A stretch of DNA of 64,000 nt from Terrirubrum flagellatum (GCF_022059845.1 NZ_CP091851.1:4701501-4765500); one strand, 5' to 3'. Shown: positions 26,230-34,814, counted from the first letter of the stretch. The notes: generated by a model from the letters alone, not told the origin. Translations and numbers: made by a program.

Positions 26230-27399
26230 ATGCGCGTCGATGTCCTTGTCGCAGGCGGCGGGCTGGTCGGAGCGGCGTTGGCGCTGGCGTTGCGCAAGCG
26301 ATCAGGCGGCGCGTTCAACATCGCTATCGCCGATGCCGCCCCTGTCCGCGCCGCCGCCGGGCGCGCCTACGCCGTTGCGCCAGCGAGCATGGCGTTCCTT
26401 GAAAGTCTCGGCGTCGGACAAGACAGATTCGCGGCGCAGCCGGTCTTGGCGATGCGCATCACCGACAGTCGGCTTCATGATCCGGTCCGGCCGGAATTCC
26501 TGACATTCGAACGGGCCGAGACGCCGCTCGCCCATATTGTCGATGAGGCCGAATTGGCGACGGCGGTGCGCGCCGCGGCGCTCGCGGCGGACGTTCAAAT
26601 GCTCCGGGCGAGCGTCGTCACGATTGAGCAAGGCGTTGCGGGCGTCGCTGTCACGCTTGGCGACGGACAAAGAATTTCAGCGGCGCTGCTCGGCGCTGCG
26701 GATGGCGCGAGATCGACTTGCCGCATGCTCGCCGGGCTCCCTGTGATCGACTGGGATTACAAGCAGACCGGGCTTGTTGCGACCGTTTCTCAAGAGCGCG
26801 ACCACGAAGGCCGCGCCGTGCAGCATTTCCTGCCCGATGGTCCCTTCGCGATCCTGCCGATGACCGGTCGGCGCTCCTCGATCGTGTGGACGGACGCGCG
26901 CGAGAATGCGGAGACGATGCTCGCGCTTCATCCCGATGATCTCGCCAGCGAACTCGAACGGCGCTTCGGCGCCTTTCTCGGCGCGCTCACGCTGATGACG
27001 CCGCTCGCCGGCTTTCCCATCCGCTTTCAGATGGCGCGTCGCTTCGTTGGCGAACGGATCGCGCTCGTCGGCGACGCCGCGCATGTCATTCATCCGCTGG
27101 CAGGGCAGGGACTCAATCTCGGCCTCGAAGACGCCGACGCTTTGTCGGCGCGCATCATCGCCGCGGCGCGTCTTGGACTTGATGCTGGCGACGCCGCGTC
27201 GCTTGGCCTCTATGAGCGCGACCGTCGCGCCGCGGTGGTCGGCATGGGCGTCGCGACCGATCTGTTGAACCGATTGTTTTCGAGCGACTGGACGCCGGCG
27301 CGTCTCGCGCGCGATTTCGGCCTGGGTCTTGTCGATCGCGCGCCCGGCCTCAAGGGCTTTTTCATGCGACGTGCGGCAGGACACAGCGTCGCCGCTTGA
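26230..27399 (+). CDS. UbiH/UbiF-family FAD-dependent hydroxylase
   Basis: 389 residues. N-terminal FAD-binding GGGLVGAALALALRK, the DG motif LLGAADGARSTCR, and the second FAD motif VGDAAHVIHPLAGQGLNLGLEDA, which is the UbiH/F/COQ6 signature. Such monooxygenases hydroxylate the benzoquinone ring in ubiquinone synthesis at the membrane face; which position is modified cannot be told from sequence alone. Divergent from tesB, with 85 bp between starts. Confidence 0.92.
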   Translation: MRVDVLVAGGGLVGAALALALRKRSGGAFNIAIADAAPVRAAAGRAYAVAPASMAFLESLGVGQDRFAAQPVLAMRITDSRLHDPVRPEFLTFERAETPLAHIVDEAELATAVRAAALAADVQMLRASVVTIEQGVAGVAVTLGDGQRISAALLGAADGARSTCRMLAGLPVIDWDYKQTGLVATVSQERDHEGRAVQHFLPDGPFAILPMTGRRSSIVWTDARENAETMLALHPDDLASELERRFGAFLGALTLMTPLAGFPIRFQMARRFVGERIALVGDAAHVIHPLAGQGLNLGLEDADALSARIIAAARLGLDAGDAASLGLYERDRRAAVVGMGVATDLLNRLFSSDWTPARLARDFGLGLVDRAPGLKGFFMRRAAGHSVAA

Positions 27400-27523
27400 A
27401 TTGGTCTTTTTCGCTTCATGCTTTGCAAAGCCTAACGGCAGAGTCACTCTGTTCGTGAAGCGAGCCTTCATGGCTGTGGCCAAATCTGGCGCGAAGCTCG
27501 TTGTTGCATCGGGGAGTCGCGTC

Positions 27524-28138
27524 ATGCGTCGCGCCATCGCCTTCGCGTCTGTCATTATCGGATTGCTCGCCGCGCCGCTCGCGGCGCAGGCCCGCGTCGA
27601 CATCCGGGTCGACCTGTCGTCGCAGAGCATGCAGGTCACCGCGCCTGACGGCAGCGTGCGCAACTGGGCGATCTCGTCGGGCCGCAAGGGCTTCCGCACG
27701 CCGACCGGCAGCTATTCCTCGCAGCGTCTCGCGCGCATGCATTACTCCAAGAAGTATGACGATGCGCCGATGCCGCATTCGATCTTCTTCCGCGGCGGCT
27801 ACGCCATTCATGCGACGAACGCCACGCGCCTGCTTGGCCGGCCTGCTTCGCATGGCTGCATCCGTCTCGCGCCGGGAAATGCGGCGCAGCTCTTCGCGAT
27901 GGTGAAGGAATATGGCGCGCGCATCTCGATCGGCGGCGCCGCGCCCGGCGATGGCGTTGTGAGAACCGCAAGGCGCGCCGCGCCTGCGCGGCCAATGCAG
28001 GAGCCTGTCGCGACCTCTATGGCGCCGCAGCCGAACATGTCGCGTGGCGTTGTCGCGCCGATCGGATTCAGGGACGCGCCGCGTTCTGTCTGGTCGATCG
28101 ACGGCGCCGGTCCCGCGCCGCAATTCATCCTGCGATAA
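27524..28138 (+). CDS. Secreted L,D-transpeptidase
   Basis: 204 residues from ATG 27524, chosen for the ribosome-binding site GGGGAG and the signal peptide MRRAIAFASVIIGLLAAPLAAQA. The YkuD domain has the catalytic motif HATNATRLLGRPASHGCIRL (His, Ser-His-Gly-Cys-Ile-Arg), the classic active site for 3-3 peptidoglycan cross-linking or protein attachment. A proline/arginine-rich tail follows (about 145-204). The frame extends upstream into the end of the hydroxylase gene but is not family-like there. Confidence 0.93.
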   Translation: MRRAIAFASVIIGLLAAPLAAQARVDIRVDLSSQSMQVTAPDGSVRNWAISSGRKGFRTPTGSYSSQRLARMHYSKKYDDAPMPHSIFFRGGYAIHATNATRLLGRPASHGCIRLAPGNAAQLFAMVKEYGARISIGGAAPGDGVVRTARRAAPARPMQEPVATSMAPQPNMSRGVVAPIGFRDAPRSVWSIDGAGPAPQFILR

Positions 28139-28160
28139 TTCCTCGCCGACGCATCGCGCC

Positions 28161-28400
28161 ATGCTGCTGGAAGGCGGAGTTGAATCGCATACGCTCGCGC
28201 AGACGACGCTGAGCGCGCTCTCGGCTGATTATATTGTCGGTCAGGATCGCGACGGCCGCTGGCTCGCGATGGAGAGGAACGGCCGCGCCGGCGGTCTCTT
28301 CGTCACTCGCGAAGCGGCGCTGCAATTCGCTGAATCCGAAACCGGCCATCGGCCAGACAGCGTGCGCGTCGTGTCGGAGATCATTCAACTGTCGCTGTGA
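28161..28400 (+). CDS. Small hypothetical protein
   Basis: 79 residues from ATG 28161, 22 bases after the transpeptidase gene. Acidic, no signal or membrane segment; contains VGQDRDGRWLAMERNGRAGGLFVTREAALQFAESE, a compact alpha/beta pattern that I do not recognise as a named family. A CTAG-bounded repeat begins on the very next base after its TGA stop. Confidence 0.65.
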   Translation: MLLEGGVESHTLAQTTLSALSADYIVGQDRDGRWLAMERNGRAGGLFVTREAALQFAESETGHRPDSVRVVSEIIQLSL

Positions 28401-28518
28401 CTAGAGCATGGCGCGAAAAAGTGGGAACCGGTTTTTCGCAAAAGCCATGCTCTAAGTTTTTGGAATCGATCACGTTCCCGCATTTTGATTGAATCAATCA
28501 AAATGCGGCGTGATCTAG
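28401..28518 (+). repeat. CTAG-bounded bipartite palindromic element, copy 2
   Basis: 118 bp, almost identical to the element at 11321, starting on the base after the stop codon of the upstream gene (TGA-CTAGAGCATGG). It separates that gene from the convergent Trm112-family gene, whose stop is eight bases further on. It forms an inverted pair with the copy at 28762. Confidence 0.92.
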
Positions 28519-28525
28519 GAGCGCG

Positions 28526-28744
28526 TCACTCCTCGATCTTGCGCGCCTCTTCCGGCAACATAATCGGGATGCCGTCGCGAATGGGATAGGCGAGCTTCGC
28601 GGCGTGCGAGATCAACTCCTGGCGCGCCGAATCATATTCGAGCACGCCCTTCGTCACCGGGCAGACGAGAATCTCAAGCAGCTTCGGATCGATGCCGGCC
28701 GCCTGCGCGGCGGAATGAGGCTGTGAGTCCTGGCTTGTCATCAT
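28526..28744 (-). CDS. Trm112-family (UPF0434/YcaR-like) protein
   Basis: 72 residues (or 71, from ATG 28741). The family pattern [17 protein letters not shown]...[21 protein letters not shown] is complete. In eukaryotes and archaea Trm112 activates methyltransferases; the bacterial role is unclear. Only one CP cysteine remains, so it does not bind zinc in the eukaryotic way. It is bracketed by two inverted copies of the CTAG element and is last in the leftward cnoX/LON-domain/Trm112 group. The longer frame to 28795 runs into the repeat. Confidence 0.9.
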   Translation of the reverse strand: MMTSQDSQPHSAAQAAGIDPKLLEILVCPVTKGVLEYDSARQELISHAAKLAYPIRDGIPIMLPEEARKIEE

Positions 28745-28761
28745 CGCGTCCTGAATACCAA

Positions 28762-28879
28762 TTAGATCACGCCGCATTTTGATTGAATCAATCAAAATGC
28801 GGGAACGTGATCGATTCCAGAAGTTCAGAGCATGGCTTAAGCGAAAAACCGGTTCCCACTTTTTCGCGCCATGCTCTAG
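28762..28879 (-). repeat. CTAG-bounded bipartite palindromic element, copy 3 (inverted)
   Basis: 118 bp on the minus strand. Its CTAGAGCATGG end abuts the stop codon of the LON-domain gene (TGA ends at 28880), just as copy 2 abuts the stop of its upstream gene. The outer left end reads TTAG rather than CTAG. It lies between the LON-domain gene and the start of the Trm112 gene and may split them transcriptionally. Confidence 0.92.
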
Positions 28880-29554
28880 TCACTGCAGCGGCGTGTTGTC
28901 GGAGCCGCTTGAACGCCGCGCCAGTTCGAATTCGGTGATCGCGACCAGGATCTCGGCGCGCGCCTTCAGCGACGCCGCTTCAAGCAGCGCCTGCTTCTCC
29001 TTGACGCCATAAGGGCTCATCATCGACAGCGCATTGACCAACGCTTCGTTCGGCGCGTCCTGAACGCCCTTCCAGTCGATCTCGAGCTTGTTCACCTTCA
29101 CGAAGCGCTTCAGCGCATCGACGACCGCCTTGCGATTGACCTCTTCTTCGCCGGCGCGGGCGATGAAGTCCTGAAGAAAGGGCGAGAAATCGACGTCGCA
29201 CTGGCGATAGGGCGTCGTCACGCCGGGCTCCTGCTTCACCCTGAATCGCGCCACGCCGGTCAAGGTGATGATCAGGCGGCCATCGCCGGTTTCAGCGAAC
29301 TGCGTCACGCGTCCGGCGCAGCCGACGTCGAACAGTTTCGGCGCCGCTGCGTCCTCGGGTTCGGACGCCTCAGGCTGGATCATGCCGATGATGCGGTCGT
29401 TGCGGATCGCGTCCTCGACCATGGCGAGATAACGCGGCTCGAAAATATTGAGCGGCATCTGGCCGCGCGGCAGCAGCAGCGCGCCCGCCAGCGGAAAGAT
29501 CGGGATGCGCTGCGGCAGATCCTGCGGGCCGTCATAGACCGCGTTCATGCCCAT
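28880..29554 (-). CDS. LON peptidase N-terminal (substrate-binding) domain protein
   Basis: 224 residues from ATG 29554, preceded by AGAGGAGCGG. The whole protein is a LON substrate-recognition (LAN/PUA-like) domain: PIFPLAGALLLPRGQMPLNIFEPRYLAMVEDAI, IIGMIQP, GCAGRVTQF and TGVARFRV, without ATPase or protease. It probably selects or holds unfolded proteins. It follows cnoX by 59 bases in an arrangement common in Hyphomicrobiales. Confidence 0.93.
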   Translation of the reverse strand: MGMNAVYDGPQDLPQRIPIFPLAGALLLPRGQMPLNIFEPRYLAMVEDAIRNDRIIGMIQPEASEPEDAAAPKLFDVGCAGRVTQFAETGDGRLIITLTGVARFRVKQEPGVTTPYRQCDVDFSPFLQDFIARAGEEEVNRKAVVDALKRFVKVNKLEIDWKGVQDAPNEALVNALSMMSPYGVKEKQALLEAASLKARAEILVAITEFELARRSSGSDNTPLQ

Positions 29555-29613
29555 CGCAGTCCGCTCCTCTTCCCATTCGGGCTCGCTCGCGCGTGAGCCG
29601 CCGCGACGGCCTG

Positions 29614-30510
29614 TCATGAATAAAGCAGCGCCGACAATTTGCGGCGCCCTGCGATCGACATTTCGTCCATCGGTCCCCACGCCTCGAAGAACTGCACGAG
29701 CTGCTTGCGGGCGGCTTCGTCGTTCCATTTGCGGTCGCGCTTGATGATTTCGATCAAGTGGTCGACCGCCTCTTCACGCTTGTTCTGGCCGTTCAGCGCA
29801 ACCGCGAGATCGAAACGAGCCTGATAATTTTTGGGATCGGCTTCGACCGCCTTCACGAGATCGCCGAGATCGCCGACTGACGCCGCCTGCTCGGCGAGTT
29901 CGATCGCCGCGCGCACGGCGGCGATGGCGGGATCATTCTCCTTGCCTTTCGGCGCGCCGGCGAGAATCTGCTTCGCCGGCTCGATCGCGCCCATGTCGAG
30001 CTGCAATTTCGCGAAGCCGGCGATCGCCGCGACATTCTCCGGCTCCTGAGCCAGCACCGCGCCATAAATCTCGGCTGCGCCCGCCGCGTCGCCCTCCTCG
30101 ACGAGAGCCGCCGCTTCCGCGATCAACTCCTCCGTCTCGGTCGGCCCGAGAGGGCCGACGAGGCGCTCGATGAAGCTCTTCACCTGGCCTTCCGATTGGG
30201 CGCCGACGAAGCCGTCAACCGGCTGGCCCTTGGAGAAGGCGATCACCGCCGGAATCGACTGGATGCCAAGCTGGCCGGCGATCTGCGGATGGTCGTCGAT
30301 GTTCATCTTGACCAGCCTGACCTTGCCGCCGGCGCCCTTGACCGCTTTCTCGATGATCGGTCCGAGCTGCTTGCAGGGGCCGCACCAGGGCGCCCAGAAA
30401 TCGACGAGCACCGGCTGCTTCAGCGATTCATTCAGCACATCCTGGCGGAACGCGGCCGTGGTGGTGTCCTTGATGAGCCCCGCGTCCGGGGCGGCGTCGG
30501 TCATGGTCAT
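29614..30510 (-). CDS. cnoX: Thioredoxin-TPR chaperedoxin (CnoX/YbbN-like)
   Basis: 298 residues from ATG 30510. A thioredoxin domain (about 10-120) with WCGPC (C43 and C46) is followed by tetratricopeptide-like repeats (about 130-298). CnoX proteins protect substrates from oxidation and deliver them to GroEL/DnaK. The CXXC is complete, unlike E. coli CnoX, whose motif is SXXC, so thiol-disulphide activity is likely. First gene of the cnoX, LON-domain, Trm112 group. Confidence 0.92.
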   Translation of the reverse strand: MTMTDAAPDAGLIKDTTTAAFRQDVLNESLKQPVLVDFWAPWCGPCKQLGPIIEKAVKGAGGKVRLVKMNIDDHPQIAGQLGIQSIPAVIAFSKGQPVDGFVGAQSEGQVKSFIERLVGPLGPTETEELIAEAAALVEEGDAAGAAEIYGAVLAQEPENVAAIAGFAKLQLDMGAIEPAKQILAGAPKGKENDPAIAAVRAAIELAEQAASVGDLGDLVKAVEADPKNYQARFDLAVALNGQNKREEAVDHLIEIIKRDRKWNDEAARKQLVQFFEAWGPMDEMSIAGRRKLSALLYS

Positions 30511-30603
30511 GTGAAATCCGGAATCTTGAATGGCGCGAAAGGGGCGCCGACGGGTTGCGCCGAAGATGGGCGCTCCCGCGGCAAATGACAATCGCTGGGC
30601 GCC

Positions 30604-31134
30604 TCACCCAGCCGCCGCTTCGATCGTCGCCGCGGTCGGCTCTGGCAGCGCGACGATGAGGGGATCATGGCCGGTCGCCTTGAGGAACTTCAGGAGGTCG
30701 TCGCGGCGAATAGCTGTCGTGGCGGTGTTGCGCAGGGGGTGGCCGTAGATCACAGCCTCCCGCGCCAGCGTCGCGTCGAGCACCATGCGCACGCGGCCCT
30801 CCCGGTCATTGAGCACGGCGAAACAGGTCACGGAGCCCGGGGTGACGCCGAGGGTTTCATAAAGCAGCTCGGCGCTGCCGAAGGACAGGCGGCCGGATGC
30901 GCCAATGGCCTCATGCAGCTTCTTCAGATCGATCCGGGCGTCCTGCGACGCCGTCACGAGGAAGAGCTGGCCCTTCTTGTCCTTCAGGAACAGGTTCTTG
31001 GTATGGCCCGGCGGTCGCTCGCCATAGAGCTGCCGGCCCTGTTCGACGGTGAAGAAGGCCTCATGCTCCTCGGTCTCGGTGCGGACGCCGAGTTGATCGA
31101 GGAAGGAGAACAATTCGGCTTCGGAAACGGGCAT
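30604..31134 (-). CDS. Prolyl-tRNA editing domain protein (ProXp-ala/PrdX-like)
   Basis: 176 residues from ATG 31134. YbaK/ProRS-INS fold: EAFFTVEQG, GHTKNLFLKDKKGQLFLVTA (the catalytic K in TKNLFLKDK), SFGSAELLYETLGVTPGSVTCFAVLND and VIYGHPLRNTATTAI. These enzymes hydrolyse Ala-tRNA(Pro) made in error by prolyl-tRNA synthetases that, as in alphaproteobacteria, lack the inserted editing domain. Starts 170 bases from tRNA-Gly, which is on the other strand. Confidence 0.92.
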   Translation of the reverse strand: MPVSEAELFSFLDQLGVRTETEEHEAFFTVEQGRQLYGERPPGHTKNLFLKDKKGQLFLVTASQDARIDLKKLHEAIGASGRLSFGSAELLYETLGVTPGSVTCFAVLNDREGRVRMVLDATLAREAVIYGHPLRNTATTAIRRDDLLKFLKATGHDPLIVALPEPTAATIEAAAG

Positions 31135-31307
31135 GGCGGGTCGGGTGGACGAATGAGCGCGATCCTCTATCCGGCGCTGCGTGAACTCGGCAAGGCGGGC
31201 GCGCAGCGGCGCATCGAGGAATTGTCGGCGTGCTGTCGCAACGCGGTTGCATCCTTCGCATCTTTCGGGCATAGACCCGCCCGCGTCGCCGTCAGGCGGC
31301 CTCGGAT

Positions 31308-31382
31308 GCGGGTGTAGCTCAGGGGTAGAGCACAACCTTGCCAAGGTTGGGGTCGAGGGTTCGAATCCCTTCGCCCGCTCCA
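31308..31382 (+). tRNA. tRNA-Gly (GCC)
   Basis: Complete cloverleaf: acceptor GCGGGTG / CGCCCGC with one G-T pair, D-arm AGCTCAGGGGTAGAGC, anticodon arm CAACCTT-GCC-AAGGTTG, T-arm GAGGGTTCGAATCCCTT, discriminator T and an encoded CCA at 31380-31382. The anticodon GCC reads GGC and GGT, the main glycine codons here. It stands alone, with no integrase nearby. The rest of the 326-bp gap (31135-31460) shows nothing else recognisable. Confidence 0.98.
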
Positions 31383-31460
31383 GATTTCCCAGCGGAAATT
31401 CAGTTTGGCGCCGGCGTCGTGACGTTCAGTCGCGGCGCTTCGTTGCGCCATCCGCGTTGA

Positions 31461-32378
31461 TCACCAGCGCCCCTCCCTGTTCCATTGCCGGTGCTTGATC
31501 TTGGCGGTCTCGAGCTCCGGGCCGGTCATTTCCCACGGGAAGGGGATTTCAAGTTCGAGGCCGGGGCGAATGAGATTGTAGTTGCCCCCGATCTTGGCCT
31601 GATTGCGCATGTAGAGCACGGGCCAGCGCCACATCTCGCCGTTGTAGAACCAGCCGGCGATGAGGGAGAGCGCCTCGCCCCCCTGAACGCGATGCGTTCG
31701 TTTCTTTATTTTCGTGAAATCGGGCAGCCTGGGCGGCGCGTTCGTGGCTTTGAGATAATCGCCGAGAATGTCCTTCGGCTTCTGCGTCGCGGACATTGAC
31801 ACGATGAGACTCGACGCGAATCGGATGCCACGCTGATCCGGCCCCGCCAGCTGATTGAGATTGTTGCGTATGCCGTTGGCGGAACGGACGCCAATGATCT
31901 TCAACGTGTCGAGCGCGCTCTGCTTCGACCAGTCGGCGTTCCAGGCGTGCGCCGCGACGACGGCGTAAGGGCCGACAGAAAACTCCCAGAATACGCTTGA
32001 AGCGCCAGAGATGACTGGACCAGCCGCCGCGCCGAACGTTGTCGAGATGAGAGCCGAAGAGAAAAAGTGCTCAACATTGGCGATGTTCGTCGGCGTGACC
32101 TTCACTGTCTGGACGTTCAGCACGATGTCGATCGAGAGCAGCATCGCAGCGATGCCGCCATCCTTGTTGCCGGTGTCGGGGTTTGCAGTTTCGCGCTTTT
32201 CGGTTGTCCAGGCGCGCGCCAGCACGATCTGCCTGTGAGCCCAGGGAAGGATGGCCAGCTCAGCGGTGCCAAAGGCAGGCGTCCATGCATCGAGCGACGG
32301 GTTCGCCGCCACCGCCCACGCCGTTTCCGCGATCAGTTTTTCCGCAGGATCTGAAAAATAAGCGCCTGGATTAGCCAT
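31461..32378 (-). CDS. Hypothetical protein with C-terminal LysM-like domain
   Basis: 305 residues from ATG 32378, preceded by TGGAGGGG. No signal peptide. Residues 1-230 match nothing I know; they hold Ala/Ser/Thr-rich helices including FFSSALISTTFGAAAGPVISGASSVFW, possibly membrane-active. The C terminus (about 232-285) looks LysM-like: THRVQGGEALSLIAGWFYNGEMWRWPVLYMRNQ...NLIRPGLELEIP. LysM without a signal peptide occurs in phage tails, contractile injection systems and some peptidoglycan-binding proteins, but no such genes adjoin. Function unknown. Confidence 0.6.
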   Translation of the reverse strand: MANPGAYFSDPAEKLIAETAWAVAANPSLDAWTPAFGTAELAILPWAHRQIVLARAWTTEKRETANPDTGNKDGGIAAMLLSIDIVLNVQTVKVTPTNIANVEHFFSSALISTTFGAAAGPVISGASSVFWEFSVGPYAVVAAHAWNADWSKQSALDTLKIIGVRSANGIRNNLNQLAGPDQRGIRFASSLIVSMSATQKPKDILGDYLKATNAPPRLPDFTKIKKRTHRVQGGEALSLIAGWFYNGEMWRWPVLYMRNQAKIGGNYNLIRPGLELEIPFPWEMTGPELETAKIKHRQWNREGRW

Positions 32379-32650
32379 GGACCCCTCCACTGCCGCGTCG
32401 TTGCGGCAGGGAGATCAAACAAGCTCACATCCCCGTTCGCTGTTCTCCAGAGAACAGCTGGACGGCCCGCGATCGCCCGGTGCGATGGAGCACATGAATC
32501 GCTGGCGGACGCTGCGGCTTCGCGGATCGATGCGAAAAGCCGATCGCCATCACTCATTCGTCACGCGAAGGTGAAACGCCGCGAGCGCCGGCGCGCATCC
32601 AAAAGCCGCTTTTGCCCCTACATGCTGCGTCAACAGGAGAAGCGCGCGGC

Positions 32651-32827
32651 ATGACGAGGTTGCTGAAACTGTCAGCGAGGAGAAACGGCGTCGCGGCGCG
32701 CGCGGCGACCATCCCGCGCGCCGATCGGCTGATGGCGCTCGCCAGCGGCGCCAGCGTTCTTGGTCTGCTCGGCCTCTGGGTCGCGAAGGGCGCCGAGGCG
32801 ATGCTGCATCTCGTGCGGATGATCTGA
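32651..32827 (+). CDS. Small membrane protein
   Basis: 58 residues from ATG 32651, with AGGAGA at good distance. A basic N terminus precedes one hydrophobic segment (LMALASGASVLGLLGLWVA). No family recognised. A strong bidirectional hairpin terminator follows immediately, which supports a real transcript. Confidence 0.55.
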   Translation: MTRLLKLSARRNGVAARAATIPRADRLMALASGASVLGLLGLWVAKGAEAMLHLVRMI

Positions 32828-32833
32828 AAAATT

Positions 32834-32877
32834 CGGCCCGGCCTTCGCGAGAAAGCGAAGGCCGGGCCGCTTTATTC
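32834..32877. terminator. Bidirectional 15-bp hairpin terminator
   Basis: A perfect 15-bp stem, CGGCCCGGCCTTCGC (32834-32848) and GCGAAGGCCGGGCCG (32855-32869), with loop GAGAAA. Rightward it is followed by CTTTATT; leftward by AATTTTTC. It serves both the small membrane protein gene and the convergent secreted-protein gene ending at 32900. Confidence 0.88.
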
Positions 32878-32899
32878 CTGTGCTGTTGCGCTGGTTGGA

Positions 32900-34552
32900 T
32901 CAGAGGCGCTTCGGATTGCCCTGCAGGATCTCGTAGCGCTTTCCGGTCCCGTCACTGTCAGTGAAGGTCGCGATATTGCCGTCGACCACAACGCCATAGC
33001 AGCTTTCCTCATCATCGTCAGGATATTCAAAGCAGACCTTGCCGCCCTTGATCGACCATTTGCCGGTTGAGGTCTCGTCGTCGCTCAACTGCTTCACGAC
33101 GCCGTTCTTGAGATAATATTCGAAGAGCGGATCGCCATCGTCGTTCTTGCCGGAGATGGTGTTGCCGACGATCACGTTCCACGCGTCGATGCCGCTCAGA
33201 CGGCGCGGAGCCGCCGGCGCGGCCGCCGCGGGAGGAGCAGCCGATGCGACCGGCGGTGAAGCCGGAGCCGGAGCGGCGGGCGCTGCTCCCGGCGCCGCGG
33301 GAGACGCCGATTTCACATCGACATCAACTTTCGCGAGGAACGCGGCTGGATCCTTGATCTGGGTCAGCTCGGCGAAGCCGATTGAGCCCGTCTTCGGCTT
33401 CAGAGCGACAGAGATCGAAGTCGGCTGCGCGATGAAGCGCGCGACCGCGTCGCCGATCGCCGGCGCGTTCGGCGCGCCAGCCAGCAACATCGGCGCGATC
33501 TGCCGCGCCATCGCGGCGCTTTCCGCCTGGAACGCGGCGGGCTGCTTGCCCTGCTGCTGCGCGAACAGTCCGATCAGCTTGGTCGCGAGACCCGCGTCGA
33601 CATAATTGAGTTCGACGCCGGAAATCGTTCCCTGCAGCAGCGCCATGATTTTTTCAGGGCCCTGACCGGTGAAGGCTGACTTGTCGATGCCGCCCAGCGT
33701 CGATTTGAGTTGCAGCGATCCCGCGCCGACGCCGTTGATGGTGAAATTATCGAGCGTCAGCGCTTTCGTCGCGGGGTCATAGGCGCTGGCGTAGTCGATT
33801 GCGAAGTCGAGCTTGTCATAGCCTGCGGCCTTGAGCTGCTGTCCCGCCATCGAAGCCGCCGGCGGCTGCACTGTCAGTCCCTTCACGCTCACGGCGCCCT
33901 TGAGCGGCGTCGCGCCGTCGAAGGTCGCATCGGCGGTCAGCGAACCAAGACCGATCGTGTAAAGATTGCCGCCCGCCGCCGTCGCCGGGGTGTCCTTGTC
34001 AGGCGCGGTGATCGCGACATTCGCCCAGGAAAAGCGCGAGAAGCGCATGCCGCCGGGATTGGCCGCGAGCAGCGACGAGAGATCAGCGCCGTCGAGCGAG
34101 AGCGGCCCGCTCTTGACCGTCACCGGGGCGCCGTCATCGCTCTTGCCGGCGCCGTCGACGCCGGCGAATCCGGCATGGCCGACCTTGCCGTCGGCGATCG
34201 TATCGGCGGCGAGGCCGCTGATGGTGATTTTGGTTTCCTTCTTGGCGAACACAGCCTGCGGGATGGCGATCTTGTCGGCCTTCAGCTTCGTCAGCAGCGC
34301 CTTCTTTTCGTCAGCGGGGGTCGCCTCGGCGAACAACTTCGCCAGCTCATCCTGCGCGAGATTGGCGCCGGTGAATTCGACGCGGCCGAGCGTCAGCGTT
34401 CCCCCGTCCTTGTCGCTGATGACCACATTTTCGAGCGCCGTATCGAGCGCCCAGGCCGGCGAGGCGAGCGCGCCTGCGATGATGGCGAGACAAATCCCGC
34501 CGGCGAAGGGCCGCGCGCCGAAGCGCGGGCGTGGAGCCGCTGATGAAATCAT
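32900..34552 (-). CDS. Large secreted protein with C-terminal DUF995-like domain
   Basis: 550 residues from ATG 34552 (AGGGGG upstream) with a signal peptide, ...FAGGICLAIIAGALASPAWA. The body (about 35-430) is a repetitive strand-rich region (TLENVVISDKDGGTLTLGRVEF-like), reminiscent of AsmA/DUF945-type periplasmic proteins. A Pro/Ala linker (about 430-465) leads to a C-terminal module with WNVIVGNTISG, GKWSIKGGKVCFEYPDDD and CYGVVVDG, a lipocalin-like pattern seen in many rhizobial secreted proteins. Function unknown; envelope location is secure. Confidence 0.75.
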   Translation of the reverse strand: MISSAAPRPRFGARPFAGGICLAIIAGALASPAWALDTALENVVISDKDGGTLTLGRVEFTGANLAQDELAKLFAEATPADEKKALLTKLKADKIAIPQAVFAKKETKITISGLAADTIADGKVGHAGFAGVDGAGKSDDGAPVTVKSGPLSLDGADLSSLLAANPGGMRFSRFSWANVAITAPDKDTPATAAGGNLYTIGLGSLTADATFDGATPLKGAVSVKGLTVQPPAASMAGQQLKAAGYDKLDFAIDYASAYDPATKALTLDNFTINGVGAGSLQLKSTLGGIDKSAFTGQGPEKIMALLQGTISGVELNYVDAGLATKLIGLFAQQQGKQPAAFQAESAAMARQIAPMLLAGAPNAPAIGDAVARFIAQPTSISVALKPKTGSIGFAELTQIKDPAAFLAKVDVDVKSASPAAPGAAPAAPAPASPPVASAAPPAAAAPAAPRRLSGIDAWNVIVGNTISGKNDDGDPLFEYYLKNGVVKQLSDDETSTGKWSIKGGKVCFEYPDDDEESCYGVVVDGNIATFTDSDGTGKRYEILQGNPKRL

Positions 34553-34814
34553 GTTCCCCCCTGGAAAACAGCGCCGACCATTCGCAGGGCTGGCGCAGGT
34601 GAAGCGTTGCAAATGTCGATTCGCGATCCGGACGCAAGTCCGGTTTGCACGGTCATTCAACGGCCAATTGGTGACGCAGCGCGACGGCGCTTGCAAGGCG
34701 CAGATGGAAGCTTGGTTGCCGCCGGTCCGGTAACATCTGGTTAACCATACTGATCTTGAATGCGTCCCAACGTCATTGCGGCTCCAGAAGCCTGATTTTC
34801 CGGAGATGCGGTCC

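Noticed and set aside
30572-30612. GCAAATGACAAT string that would read AANDN, a tmRNA-tag-like start
   Set aside because: No tmRNA structure surrounds it, and it lies at the 3' end of the prolyl-tRNA editing gene on the other strand.
31308-31382. tRNA-Gly as an integration site with an adjacent island
   Set aside because: No integrase, direct repeat of the tRNA end or shift to phage genes is visible next to it.
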